NCBI RefSeq assembly: GCF_002024805.1 | Contig: NZ_CP014337.1 | Location: 1,798,001-1,862,000 of the forward strand | Origin: Elizabethkingia bruuniana | Lineage (GTDB): Bacteria > Bacteroidota > Bacteroidia > Flavobacteriales > Weeksellaceae | DNA length: 64,000 bases | Reading direction: 5' to 3' | Shown here: positions 55,083-62,774 of the stretch, in pieces | Position numbering within the stretch: position 1 is the stretch's first letter | Layout of the letters: each line of letters begins with the position of its first letter | Made by a program: the position numbers and the translations under genes | The notes under the pieces: model-generated | The model's input: the letters and a program-made list of their open reading frames with translations, nothing else | Told to the model about the DNA's origin: nothing | Databases searched by the model: none

Positions 55083-56129
55083 ATGAGGGATTACCACTGC
55101 ATAGGTCTTATGTCCGGGACCAGTCTGGACGGACTGGACATCTGTTATGTTCAGTTTACTAAAGGCCCACAGTGGGACTTCAAAATACTTAAAAGCTATA
55201 CATTACCCTACTCTTCTAAGTGGAAAGAAAAGCTAAGATCTGCTGTAGATTTATCATCAGAAGATCTTCTGGCGCTGCATTCTGAATATGGCTTTTATTT
55301 AGCCGAATGTACACAAAACTTTATCCGGGAACATAAAATAGAGAAGCTGGATGTAATTGCTTCCCACGGGCATACAATTTTCCATCAACCACATCGGCAT
55401 TTCACGCTTCAGATTGGCGATGCAAGAGCTATAAAATACAACACCAATAAAACTACGGTATACGATTTTCGTTCTCAGGATGTAATGATGGGTGGAAATG
55501 GCGCTCCATTAGTTCCGATTGGTGATCATTTATTATTTTCAAAGTATTCTGCATGTCTGAATCTAGGTGGGTTCACCAATATTTCTTACGATGAAGCAGG
55601 TAAGAGAATAGCGTTTGATATTTCTCCGCTTAACATTGTTTTAAATACGTTGTGCAATAAACTGGGACAGGAATATGATCAGAACGGAGATATCGCCAGA
55701 AACACAGCTATTGATAATATTCTTCTTCAAAAGCTTAATGCCTTATCATTTTATAAACAGCCTGCACCAAAATCACTAGGCATAGAATGGGTAAATGCTG
55801 AAATTACACCTTTGCTGCAAAATGTATCTGTTGAAACTGCTCTGGCCACATTAACCCATCATTCTGCGGAACAAGTAGCAGCTGTATTAAACCAAAAACA
55901 GTTCAAAAACATTTTGGTCACAGGTGGTGGTGTTTACAATCGTTTCTTTATAGAGTCTTTACAAGCTTTAACTTCAACTCAATTAATCATTCCGGACCAA
56001 CAGACCATAGAATTCAAAGAAGCGCTTATATTTGCTTTTATGGGGCTTTTAAGGATATTGGGAGAAAACAATGTTCTTGCATCTGCGACAGGAGCAGCAA
56101 AGGACCATTCCAGCGGAATTATTGCTTAG
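55083..56129 (+). CDS. anmK: Anhydro-N-acetylmuramic acid kinase
   Basis: This 348-residue enzyme phosphorylates and opens 1,6-anhydroMurNAc during peptidoglycan recycling. IGLMSGTSLDGLDI (nucleotide site), IASHGHTIFHQP, VYDFRSQDVMMGGNGAPLVPIGD (in parts) and CLNLGGFTNIS are family motifs. LVTGGGVYNRFFIESL binds sugar. The start codon follows the lptC stop directly, so the two genes are coupled. A palindromic element and a terminator follow. Confidence 0.95.
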   Translation: MRDYHCIGLMSGTSLDGLDICYVQFTKGPQWDFKILKSYTLPYSSKWKEKLRSAVDLSSEDLLALHSEYGFYLAECTQNFIREHKIEKLDVIASHGHTIFHQPHRHFTLQIGDARAIKYNTNKTTVYDFRSQDVMMGGNGAPLVPIGDHLLFSKYSACLNLGGFTNISYDEAGKRIAFDISPLNIVLNTLCNKLGQEYDQNGDIARNTAIDNILLQKLNALSFYKQPAPKSLGIEWVNAEITPLLQNVSVETALATLTHHSAEQVAAVLNQKQFKNILVTGGGVYNRFFIESLQALTSTQLIIPDQQTIEFKEALIFAFMGLLRILGENNVLASATGAAKDHSSGIIA

Positions 56130-56204
56130 TACTTTCTTTTATTTTTAAATCCCAAATTTAGCTTTGGACTTGTAATCCGAAACATCTTTTTTTTGGATTA
56201 AATA

Positions 56205-56235
56205 GCCTTGCCAAGGTTTGAAACCTTGGCAAGGC
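56205..56235. repeat. Perfect 31-bp palindrome, REP-like
   Basis: GCCTTGCCAAGGTTT and its exact complement surround a single G. There is no T-run on either side, so it is not a standard terminator. The CCTTGCCAAGG core resembles dispersed palindromes in Flavobacteriia. Only one copy is in the window. Confidence 0.65.
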
Positions 56236-56252
56236 CAGATATTAAATAATAA

Positions 56253-56282
56253 AAAGACCGGAGAATTGCTCTTCCAGTCTTT
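56253..56282. terminator. Bidirectional terminator
   Basis: AAAGAC (56253-56258) and GTCTTT (56277-56282), with inner GGA/TCC pairs, form a stem between convergent anmK and the SRPBCC gene, followed by T-rich sequence. Confidence 0.7.
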
Positions 56283-56327
56283 ATTTCATGATTATAATGG
56301 ATTACAAATCCGCTACATCATCTATAT

Positions 56328-56714
56328 TTATAAGCTTTCGATCTTGTCGGTTAATGAGTTGATGAAGTTCTGAAGCGGTTTTTCAACCATCATTTTAAGA
56401 AACGGATTGAATTTCCCTTCGAATAATAATTGAACTTCAGTTTGGGTATCACTTACCGGATTCATAACCCCTCTTAGTGCAAAATCCAAAGAAGAACTTG
56501 CTGAAGCTAATACCACTCCCTGGTCTGTAACCTCCTGAATTTTAAGACCAATCTTAGGAAGACCGCTTAATTCAAAGTTAAAACCACCTTCCTTTACTTC
56601 AAAAGTCTTAAGGCTGTCCGGCATTAGTGCTTTATAGTCCTCCGGCTTTTGCAACATTTCTTTTAATTCAGCAACCGATTTATTTACGACAACTTTTCTA
56701 CCTTCTAAATTCAT
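56328..56714 (-). CDS. SRPBCC-fold protein
   Basis: This 128-residue protein is one START/SRPBCC domain. MNLEGRKVVVNKSVAELKEMLQKPEDYKALMP is the N-terminal strand-helix (in parts), and MMVEKPLQNFINSLTDKIE the C-terminal long helix that covers the pocket. ATG 56714 is the natural start; the upstream in-frame ATG at 56753 adds 13 weakly coded residues and overlaps the divergent promoter. A hydrophobic ligand is likely. It faces the NUDIX gene across 39 bp; the two are neighbours in many Flavobacteriia. Confidence 0.85.
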   Translation of the reverse strand: MNLEGRKVVVNKSVAELKEMLQKPEDYKALMPDSLKTFEVKEGGFNFELSGLPKIGLKIQEVTDQGVVLASASSSLDFALRGVMNPVSDTQTEVQLLFEGKFNPFLKMMVEKPLQNFINSLTDKIESL

Positions 56715-56722
56715 TATTTTTA

Positions 56723-56730
56723 TATTTTTG
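56723..56730 (+). promoter_or_regulatory. -7 box of the NUDIX gene
   Basis: TATTTTTG matches TAnnTTTG, 23 bp before ATG 56754, inside the 39-bp divergent gap. The -33 site would lie in the SRPBCC coding start. Confidence 0.55.
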
Positions 56731-56753
56731 TACTTAATTATAAACCCTAACAA

Positions 56754-57359
56754 ATGTATAAAGTTTTTATCAATGAGCGAAAATTATCCTTCACAAATGC
56801 TATTCAGCAAATTGATAAAAATTTAGAATTTGTGGATGTCAATACATTTAGTATTGCTATAGACCTGTTAGAGAACACTTCAACGCCGTCTGTTAATATT
56901 TATGCCGAAAATGTAGAAGAGGTATGGAATACTTTTTCTGCCTCATTCAGAAATATTGAAGCTGCCGGCGGTGTTGTACTGAATACAAATGATGAAGTTC
57001 TTTTTATCTACCGTATGTCCAGATGGGATCTTCCGAAAGGAAAAATGGAAAAAGGAGAATCTAAAGATTTAACAGCTCTGCGTGAGGTTGAAGAGGAATG
57101 TTCTATCACGGATCTTTCTCTGGAAGAATTCCTAAGTTCTACCTATCATATGTATACGGAAAGAGATGGCAGCAAGATTTTAAAGATCACACACTGGTAC
57201 AAAATGCGTCACCATGGCAATCAGCAGCCATTACCACAGGAAATAGAAGGTATTACCAAAGCAGAATGGAAACCACAAAGTGATATTAAAACAGAAGTTT
57301 TCCCAAATACCTTCCAAAATATTCGTTTGATATTGAATGAAGCACTGGATTTGGAATAA
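56754..57359 (+). CDS. NUDIX hydrolase with N-terminal extension
   Basis: This 201-residue protein has a NUDIX box GKMEKGESKDLTALREVEEECSI (about 100-122, Gx5Ex7REVEEE pattern). About 70 residues precede the domain, beginning MYKVFINERKLSFT. NUDIX enzymes hydrolyse nucleoside diphosphate derivatives; the substrate is not clear. DLPKGKMEKGES and AEWKPQSDIKTEVFPNT are found in Flavobacteriia members near pyrE, but pyrE is not here. Confidence 0.9.
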   Translation: MYKVFINERKLSFTNAIQQIDKNLEFVDVNTFSIAIDLLENTSTPSVNIYAENVEEVWNTFSASFRNIEAAGGVVLNTNDEVLFIYRMSRWDLPKGKMEKGESKDLTALREVEEECSITDLSLEEFLSSTYHMYTERDGSKILKITHWYKMRHHGNQQPLPQEIEGITKAEWKPQSDIKTEVFPNTFQNIRLILNEALDLE

Positions 57360-57366
57360 CAATAAG

Positions 57367-57410
57367 TAATAAATAAAGGGCAATGAATATTCATTGCCCT
57401 TTATTTATTA
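57367..57410. terminator. Bidirectional terminator, 44-bp perfect palindrome
   Basis: The sequence is a perfect palindrome with 22-bp arms centred at 57388/57389. The GC-rich part GGGCAATG/CATTGCCC is framed by AATAAATAAA and TTTATTTATT. It separates convergent NUDIX and murF. Confidence 0.95.
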
Positions 57411-57424
57411 TCTATAACTCCTTT

Positions 57425-58696
57425 TTACAGAAGCTCAATTAATTTTTCCAAAGCTATCCCGCGGGAACCTTTAAGCAATATATTCTGAGTAAGAACAGGT
57501 TTTTGTTTCAGATAATCGCCGGTAAGAGCTGTACTTTCAAAAGCCAGCTCGGAAGCATTGACTTCTTTAAACTTGGGACCAACGGTGATAATACTGTCAA
57601 AATTTAAACTTTCCGCCAGCGCCAGAATTCTTTTGTGTTCTCCCCTGCTTTCATCGCCAAGCTCCAGCATATCTCCTATAATAATAGTTTTGGATCCTTT
57701 ATACTGGCTGAAATTTTTGAGAGAAACTTCCATACTACTCGGGTTGGCATTATAAGTATCTAATACCAATGTTTTCCCTTCTCTTTCTACGATCTGGGAA
57801 CGCATATTCGTCGGTGTATAAGTCTCTATGGCTGTTTTTATAGCTGTCTCTTCTACTCCGAAATATTTGCCTAAAGAAATTGCTGCGCAGATATTATTGA
57901 AGTTATACTCTCCTGTTAATTGAGAAAGTGCCTTCTGATCGTTAAACAGAATCCCGATTCTGTTATTTTCAGTAAACATTCCATACTGATAATCGGAAGC
58001 AGAAGTACCAAAAGTTATTTTTTTACTGTAAGCAGCTGTTTTTTCTTCTTGTATAGCATCTGCCTGATTAACCAGAATATTTTTATCATTGGCTTTTAGA
58101 TAATCGTATAACTCCGATTTCCCTTTAATTACGCCTTCAAAACCTCCAAAACCTTCTAAATGCGCTTTACCAAAGTTGGTGATATAACCATAATCAGGTT
58201 GAGCAATACTGCAAAGCAGTTCAATTTCTTTTTGATGATTGGCTCCCATTTCTACTACAGCCATTTCATGTCCTGGCTGGATAGATAAAAGCGTTAAAGG
58301 AACTCCAATATGATTATTAAGATTTCCCTGTGTATACTGAACATTGTATTTCTGAATCAAAACAGCGTGAATAAGCTCTTTTGTTGTTGTCTTACCGTTA
58401 CTCCCCGTTAATCCTATAATTGGAATATTTAGATTTTTACGGTGCTCTTTTGCCAGATCTTGTAATGTCTGAAGTGTGGATGGAAAGCAGAAAATATTAT
58501 TTTCCGGATTATTAAAATCAGGATTCTCAATTACTACAGCTATAGCACCTTTATTTATAGCCTCCTCAGCCTGTGTTGCCGCATCAAAACTTTCACCCGA
58601 AAAAGCAAAAAACAAATCTCCTTTTTCAATCTTTCTGGAATCTATTACGACCTTATTGCAGGTTTTATAAATAGCGTATAACTGTTCAATATTCAT
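57425..58696 (-). CDS. murF: UDP-MurNAc-tripeptide:D-Ala-D-Ala ligase
   Basis: This 423-residue Mur ligase adds D-Ala-D-Ala to the peptidoglycan precursor. The N-terminal UDP-binding domain (VVIDSRKIEKGDLFFAFSG) precedes the ATP-binding domain with GLTGSNGKTTTKELI (about 97). The middle domain has MAVVEMGANHQKEIELL and GKAHLEGFGG; the C-terminal domain has DTYNANPSSMEVSL and IIGDMLELGDES. ATG 58696 gives MNIEQLYAIYKTC; an earlier in-frame ATG (58744) adds 16 hydrophobic residues and seems unlikely. Confidence 0.95.
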   Translation of the reverse strand: MNIEQLYAIYKTCNKVVIDSRKIEKGDLFFAFSGESFDAATQAEEAINKGAIAVVIENPDFNNPENNIFCFPSTLQTLQDLAKEHRKNLNIPIIGLTGSNGKTTTKELIHAVLIQKYNVQYTQGNLNNHIGVPLTLLSIQPGHEMAVVEMGANHQKEIELLCSIAQPDYGYITNFGKAHLEGFGGFEGVIKGKSELYDYLKANDKNILVNQADAIQEEKTAAYSKKITFGTSASDYQYGMFTENNRIGILFNDQKALSQLTGEYNFNNICAAISLGKYFGVEETAIKTAIETYTPTNMRSQIVEREGKTLVLDTYNANPSSMEVSLKNFSQYKGSKTIIIGDMLELGDESRGEHKRILALAESLNFDSIITVGPKFKEVNASELAFESTALTGDYLKQKPVLTQNILLKGSRGIALEKLIELL

Positions 58697-58763
58697 GGCT
58701 TCAAAATTATAAAAAAGAAATAAAATATTGTACAACCAAAGCAAAAGTATTGCTTGTAAAAGT

Positions 58764-59312
58764 CTACATTTTTTCTAAAAATTCAATATAAGCCGGAATA
58801 CTTTTTTCAATCCATTCCGATGAAGCATTCCGCTCAATCCCAAAATATGCATATAAAGGTTTATAATCGGCTTTAATATATTTAAAAGTGAGTTCAAAAG
58901 GTGTTGTCAGTTCCTTAAGCGTATAATTGTAGACACCCTCTTTAGAGTATTCTTCTTCATCAATTCCTACACTGATTACCAAGGCAACCTTCTTCTCTGC
59001 AAATTTATATCCACTTTTACTGCCGTATGCCCAACCGTATACCAGTACCTCGTCCAGCCATTTTTTTAGTAAAGGCGGAGCACTGAACCAGTAAAATGGA
59101 AATTGAAAAACAATTTTATCATAGGCTTCTATAAGCATTTGTTCTTTTTCAATATTTAACTTCTCTTCCGGATAAGCTTTATATAAGTTATGTATATAAT
59201 ATTGGTCCGGATATTTTTGCAGCTCTTCTATCCAGCGCTTATTAATTACTGATTTTTCGATATCAGGATGAACCAGAATGACTAATATTTTTTCTTCTTT
59301 TTTCATATTCAA
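58764..59312 (-). CDS. NAD(P)H-dependent flavin oxidoreductase (flavodoxin-like fold)
   Basis: This 182-residue protein belongs to the KefF/YwrO/MdaB group. ILVILVHPDIEKSVINKRW is the FMN-binding start; FQFPFYWFSAPPLLKKWLDEVLVYGWAYG is the characteristic central sequence (in parts). It reduces quinones or nitro compounds using NAD(P)H. It is divergent from an HxlR-family regulator, a common regulator-target pair responding to electrophiles. Confidence 0.92.
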   Translation of the reverse strand: MNMKKEEKILVILVHPDIEKSVINKRWIEELQKYPDQYYIHNLYKAYPEEKLNIEKEQMLIEAYDKIVFQFPFYWFSAPPLLKKWLDEVLVYGWAYGSKSGYKFAEKKVALVISVGIDEEEYSKEGVYNYTLKELTTPFELTFKYIKADYKPLYAYFGIERNASSEWIEKSIPAYIEFLEKM

Positions 59313-59401
59313 ACTAGAATTATATTGGACAAAATTATTTACAAAACCCTTAATTCACTATATTGTACACCCATTGTAAGCTCCTATAAAAAATGTAAGT
59401 G

Positions 59402-59773
59402 ATGACAAAAATTAAAGACACTTCAACAAATTTTGCCAATAAAAAAGCCCTGACTGAAGAATGTCAGGAAGTATACGCAGTTAATATTATTGGCGGACAG
59501 TGGACACTCGCCATTTGCTGTTATCTCATAAACGGAAAATTACGTTTTAGTGAGCTAAAACAATGCCTTCCCAATATTACAGAAAGAATGCTGGCACTGG
59601 AATTGAAAAAGCTGGTTGAGTATAAAATAATTCAAAAGTTTGTATATGCAGAAGTGCCTGCCCGTGTAGAATACGAACTGACTTCAATAGGTTATAAACT
59701 TCATAACATAATAACTGAATTGGGAAAATGGGGTAATGAGCATAAAGAATTAACCAAAAAACAGGAAGCTTAA
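59402..59773 (+). CDS. HxlR-family transcriptional regulator
   Basis: This 123-residue winged-helix protein has the HxlR core IIGGQWTLAICCYLINGKLRFSELKQCLPNITERMLALELKKL (in parts, about 28-70). The N-terminal cysteine at about 20 (EECQEVYAV) is placed like the redox-sensitive Cys of HypR/YodB-type regulators. The start is ATG 59402; a GTG at 59399 is less likely. Divergent from the flavin oxidoreductase, which it probably represses until quinones or aldehydes modify it. Confidence 0.92.
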   Translation: MTKIKDTSTNFANKKALTEECQEVYAVNIIGGQWTLAICCYLINGKLRFSELKQCLPNITERMLALELKKLVEYKIIQKFVYAEVPARVEYELTSIGYKLHNIITELGKWGNEHKELTKKQEA

Positions 59774-59819
59774 TTAATATTGATTTAACAAAAAAATCAT
59801 ATTTCCCAGTTATAAAGGC

Positions 59820-59850
59820 TTTCATTCTTATATTAGCTTTGCTAAATTTG
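59820..59850 (+). promoter_or_regulatory. Promoter of the FUSC gene, 4 nt before the ATG
   Basis: TTTC (59820-59823) and TAAATTTG (59843-59850) are separated by 19 bp, a good match to the Bacteroidota consensus. The ATG at 59855 follows after 4 nt, so transcription would start at or beside it. Confidence 0.7.
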
Positions 59851-59854
59851 CAAA

Positions 59855-62164
59855 ATGAACCGAATCGCCGAATTGAAGAAATTCATGACCAGCCAATATA
59901 TTTATTATGGCCTCAGAATGACCTTTGCAGTAGTAGTCCCCTGCATTATTATGGCCTATTATGGTGTTCTGGCTGAATACTTTGCTTTTCCTCTTGGTAC
60001 CATGCTTATGACGAATATGGACCAACCCGGCCCCTTCATAAGACGCCGGAATACTTTTATCATTGGAATTATCTGCTTTTTCATTGTATCTCTGGCCATT
60101 GGACTTACCTACCAATACCCCATTATTGTTGCAGCAGAGATTATTCTGTTCGGAATGTTCTTTTCTCTTATCGGTATTTATGGTACCCGACTTTCTGCAA
60201 TGGGATCATTAACCCTTGTTGTATTTGCTATTCTTATCGATGGGCACTTTGGTGGCGGAAAAGTTATCCAGACCTCTGTTACACTTACTTTAGGCGGTTT
60301 ATGGGCTTTTCTTCTGTTTTTTATATTGTCTAAGATTCAGCCCTACATACTGGTAAAACAGATTCTGGGAGAAAACTTTATAGAGCTTGGAAACTTTATC
60401 CGGATAAAATCTAAATTTTACAGAACCAAACCTGATTTTGATGCACTTTTTCATGAGATGATGTCTTCACAGATTAAGCTGAAGGAGCATCATGAAGATC
60501 TGCGTGAAATACTTTTTACTACCCGGACGTACGTTAATGAATCTACTACTACCAGCCGTATTATTATGCTGATGTTTCTGGAGAGTATAGATCTTTTCGA
60601 ACAAATTCTTACTTCTCAGCAGGATTATAAAACCATGCATGAGAAATTTGACGATAAAAATATTCTCCCTTCTATTCATCGTTATATTGAGATTATTTCA
60701 TCTGAACTTATCAATATTGGTATAGCAGTACAAGCCAATCAGAAAGCTTTTCCAATTGCCAATCTCGACAAGGAACTGATGAAATGTTATCAGCTGTATT
60801 ATGACCTTCGTAATACAGAAATGAATCATGAGAACTTCCAGGACTTTATGATGCTTCGTCAGATCCTGATGAACCTTAGTGAAATTACCAAAAAAGTAAA
60901 AACTGTTTATCGTGCATCTGGTTACGATGAGAAGCTTGCCAAAAGTTTATCTTTCGGTCTGGACTTTGAAAAATTCGCTCCAAAAACTGAAAAAATCAAT
61001 CTGAAACTGCTGAAATTTAACTTGTCTTTAAAATCAGCCCACTTCAGACACGCCTTGCGTATAACCATTGCATTGCTCATCGGTTATATTGTTTCGTTGG
61101 TCACATTCGTACAAATTGGACATTCTTACTGGATTCTGATCACGATACTGGCAATACAGAAACCAGCATTTAGCATTACCAAATCCAGAAATCTCCTAAG
61201 ACTTGGCGGAACACTGGCAGGTGCCACGCTCAGCTTTGCTATTTTATACTATATCAGTAATACAACTGTACTCTTTATTATCCTTTTGGTTAGTATGGTA
61301 TTGTGCTATACTTTCCTTAAAAAGAAATACATGACTGCTATTTTCTTTATGACAATCTATGTATTTATGTCCTTTAATTTCCTTTCACCAGGAAACTTTC
61401 AGGTAATCTTTGCAGACCGTATTATTGATACGCTTATCGGTGGTGCTATCAGCTTTTTGGTTTCTTATTTTGTATTTCCGGTATGGGAAAGGACACAGAA
61501 TAAATCCTACGTTATTGACGCCATTAATGGTAACAAAGCCTACTTTAAGATTGTCTGTGAAATGATTACAGAGAAAGATGTAAACATCACTCAGGATTTC
61601 AAAGAGACCAGAAAAGATGCCATTATTGCATTGGCTAATCTCTCGGATAACTTCCAGAGGATGTTATCTGACCCTAAATTCCAACAGCATTTAAGAATTA
61701 AACGTATTCACCAGTTTGTCAATACCAGTCATCTTCTTACCGCTTATATCGCCTCGCTTTCTATGTATGCTCAGAAAAATGATACTTTCTCTGAAGTAGA
61801 TTTAAAAAACTGGAGAAAAAAGATTATGCTGGAGTTTACCAAAATGCAGCTTTTACTAGGTGTAGAAGGTATTACTGAGGAAAGCCTGAAAGAATTCGAA
61901 GACTATCAGGAGCCTTCTGACAAAATAGAAACCTTACTGGAAAAACGCCGCCGTGAGATTATGGAAAAAGAAGTACCTTTTATTTCCAATCCGGAAAAAA
62001 TCAGCAGGCTGACGGAGCTAAAAAGCATGAACGAACTTCTCGCTCTTATCAATAACGTAACCGAAGAACAGGTGAAAGTAATTGAAAGATTCCTCAGAAA
62101 TCAGGATTCTACAACTATGGAGAAAAAGAAATCATCAAATCTCTTTAGCTGGGCCCAGAAATAA
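59855..62164 (+). CDS. FUSC-family (YccS/YhfK-like) inner-membrane protein
   Basis: This 769-residue protein has two halves. The first has about six hydrophobic segments (about 18-160), then a cytoplasmic helical region (about 165-385), a second set of about six (about 395-545) and a C-terminal cytoplasmic region. HFRHALRITIALLIGYIVSLVTFVQIGHSYWILITILAIQKPAFS (in parts) is the second FUSC repeat with the ILITIL motif. Related proteins include YccS and the aromatic acid exporter AaeB. The gene may export hydrophobic acids. Its last 64 bp overlap the PPTase gene on the other strand. Confidence 0.88.
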   Translation: MNRIAELKKFMTSQYIYYGLRMTFAVVVPCIIMAYYGVLAEYFAFPLGTMLMTNMDQPGPFIRRRNTFIIGIICFFIVSLAIGLTYQYPIIVAAEIILFGMFFSLIGIYGTRLSAMGSLTLVVFAILIDGHFGGGKVIQTSVTLTLGGLWAFLLFFILSKIQPYILVKQILGENFIELGNFIRIKSKFYRTKPDFDALFHEMMSSQIKLKEHHEDLREILFTTRTYVNESTTTSRIIMLMFLESIDLFEQILTSQQDYKTMHEKFDDKNILPSIHRYIEIISSELINIGIAVQANQKAFPIANLDKELMKCYQLYYDLRNTEMNHENFQDFMMLRQILMNLSEITKKVKTVYRASGYDEKLAKSLSFGLDFEKFAPKTEKINLKLLKFNLSLKSAHFRHALRITIALLIGYIVSLVTFVQIGHSYWILITILAIQKPAFSITKSRNLLRLGGTLAGATLSFAILYYISNTTVLFIILLVSMVLCYTFLKKKYMTAIFFMTIYVFMSFNFLSPGNFQVIFADRIIDTLIGGAISFLVSYFVFPVWERTQNKSYVIDAINGNKAYFKIVCEMITEKDVNITQDFKETRKDAIIALANLSDNFQRMLSDPKFQQHLRIKRIHQFVNTSHLLTAYIASLSMYAQKNDTFSEVDLKNWRKKIMLEFTKMQLLLGVEGITEESLKEFEDYQEPSDKIETLLEKRRREIMEKEVPFISNPEKISRLTELKSMNELLALINNVTEEQVKVIERFLRNQDSTTMEKKKSSNLFSWAQK

Positions 62165-62718
62165 TCGGAAAAAGTATCATCATATACCTTGCATCTTACA
62201 TTATCCAGATGGTGTAACTGAAAAGCTTCAACTTCGTAATTCTTTTTCAGTGACCAGAATTTGGAATGATGCAGTTTGTAAAGAGATTCCTTTACACACC
62301 ATATAGCTGTAAGGTATTCCTTTTCTTCTTCGGGTACTATAAATGAAGACTCCTTAAGGGTAAATTTGTGTTTTATTTTTACAATTTTATCCTTTACCAT
62401 TTCCAGGTCTATACCTACTTTTTTATCAGAAATAGCGATAGCTGCAAGAGGAAAAGAATGGCTTATTGAGATTTCTTTATCCGCAGGCATCAGATAAGGC
62501 TCTCCGTTTTCTTTATACAGTATTTTATGCTCCGGCAAAAGCTGTTTCAGCATTTTGCGAACCATCAATACTTCTGATAGTTTTTTGGGATGATAATGGG
62601 TAACCTTTTCATAATTTTCAGGTTCCAGAAGTTCTTGTGGGTTCAGTTCTTCACTCTCATCATACTTCCATACCCATACAACGGCTTTATTATCGGAGAA
62701 ATTCTGGTATAACGGCAT
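62101..62718 (-). CDS. 4'-phosphopantetheinyl transferase, Sfp type
   Basis: This 205-residue enzyme attaches phosphopantetheine to acyl, peptidyl or aryl carrier proteins. Motifs are ISISHSFPLAAIAIS (substrate), VGIDLEMVKDKIVKI (metal Asp/Glu, about 105) and AIWCVKESLYKLHH (WxxKES, about 147). It is shorter than Sfp (224) but complete. It converges on the FUSC gene with a 64-bp overlap and diverges from ahcY through a shared promoter. No NRPS or PKS gene is in the window, so fatty-acid or aryl polyene carrier proteins are possible targets. Confidence 0.9.
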   Translation of the reverse strand: MPLYQNFSDNKAVVWVWKYDESEELNPQELLEPENYEKVTHYHPKKLSEVLMVRKMLKQLLPEHKILYKENGEPYLMPADKEISISHSFPLAAIAISDKKVGIDLEMVKDKIVKIKHKFTLKESSFIVPEEEKEYLTAIWCVKESLYKLHHSKFWSLKKNYEVEAFQLHHLDNVRCKVYDDTFSDYFWAQLKRFDDFFFSIVVES

Positions 62719-62720
62719 AT

Positions 62721-62759
62721 TTTGCTAATAGGATTATAGATTGTAAATTTGCAAAAATA
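62721..62759. promoter_or_regulatory. Bidirectional promoter of ahcY and the PPTase gene
   Basis: On the plus strand TTTG (62721-62724), 19 bp and TAAATTTG (62744-62751) fully match the consensus. On the minus strand TATTTTTG (62752-62759) abuts it, with TTTC 18 bp further, inside the first codons of ahcY. The two -7 boxes lie back to back as TAAATTTGCAAAAATA. Confidence 0.85.
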
Positions 62760-62774
62760 TATTAATTCAAATTA

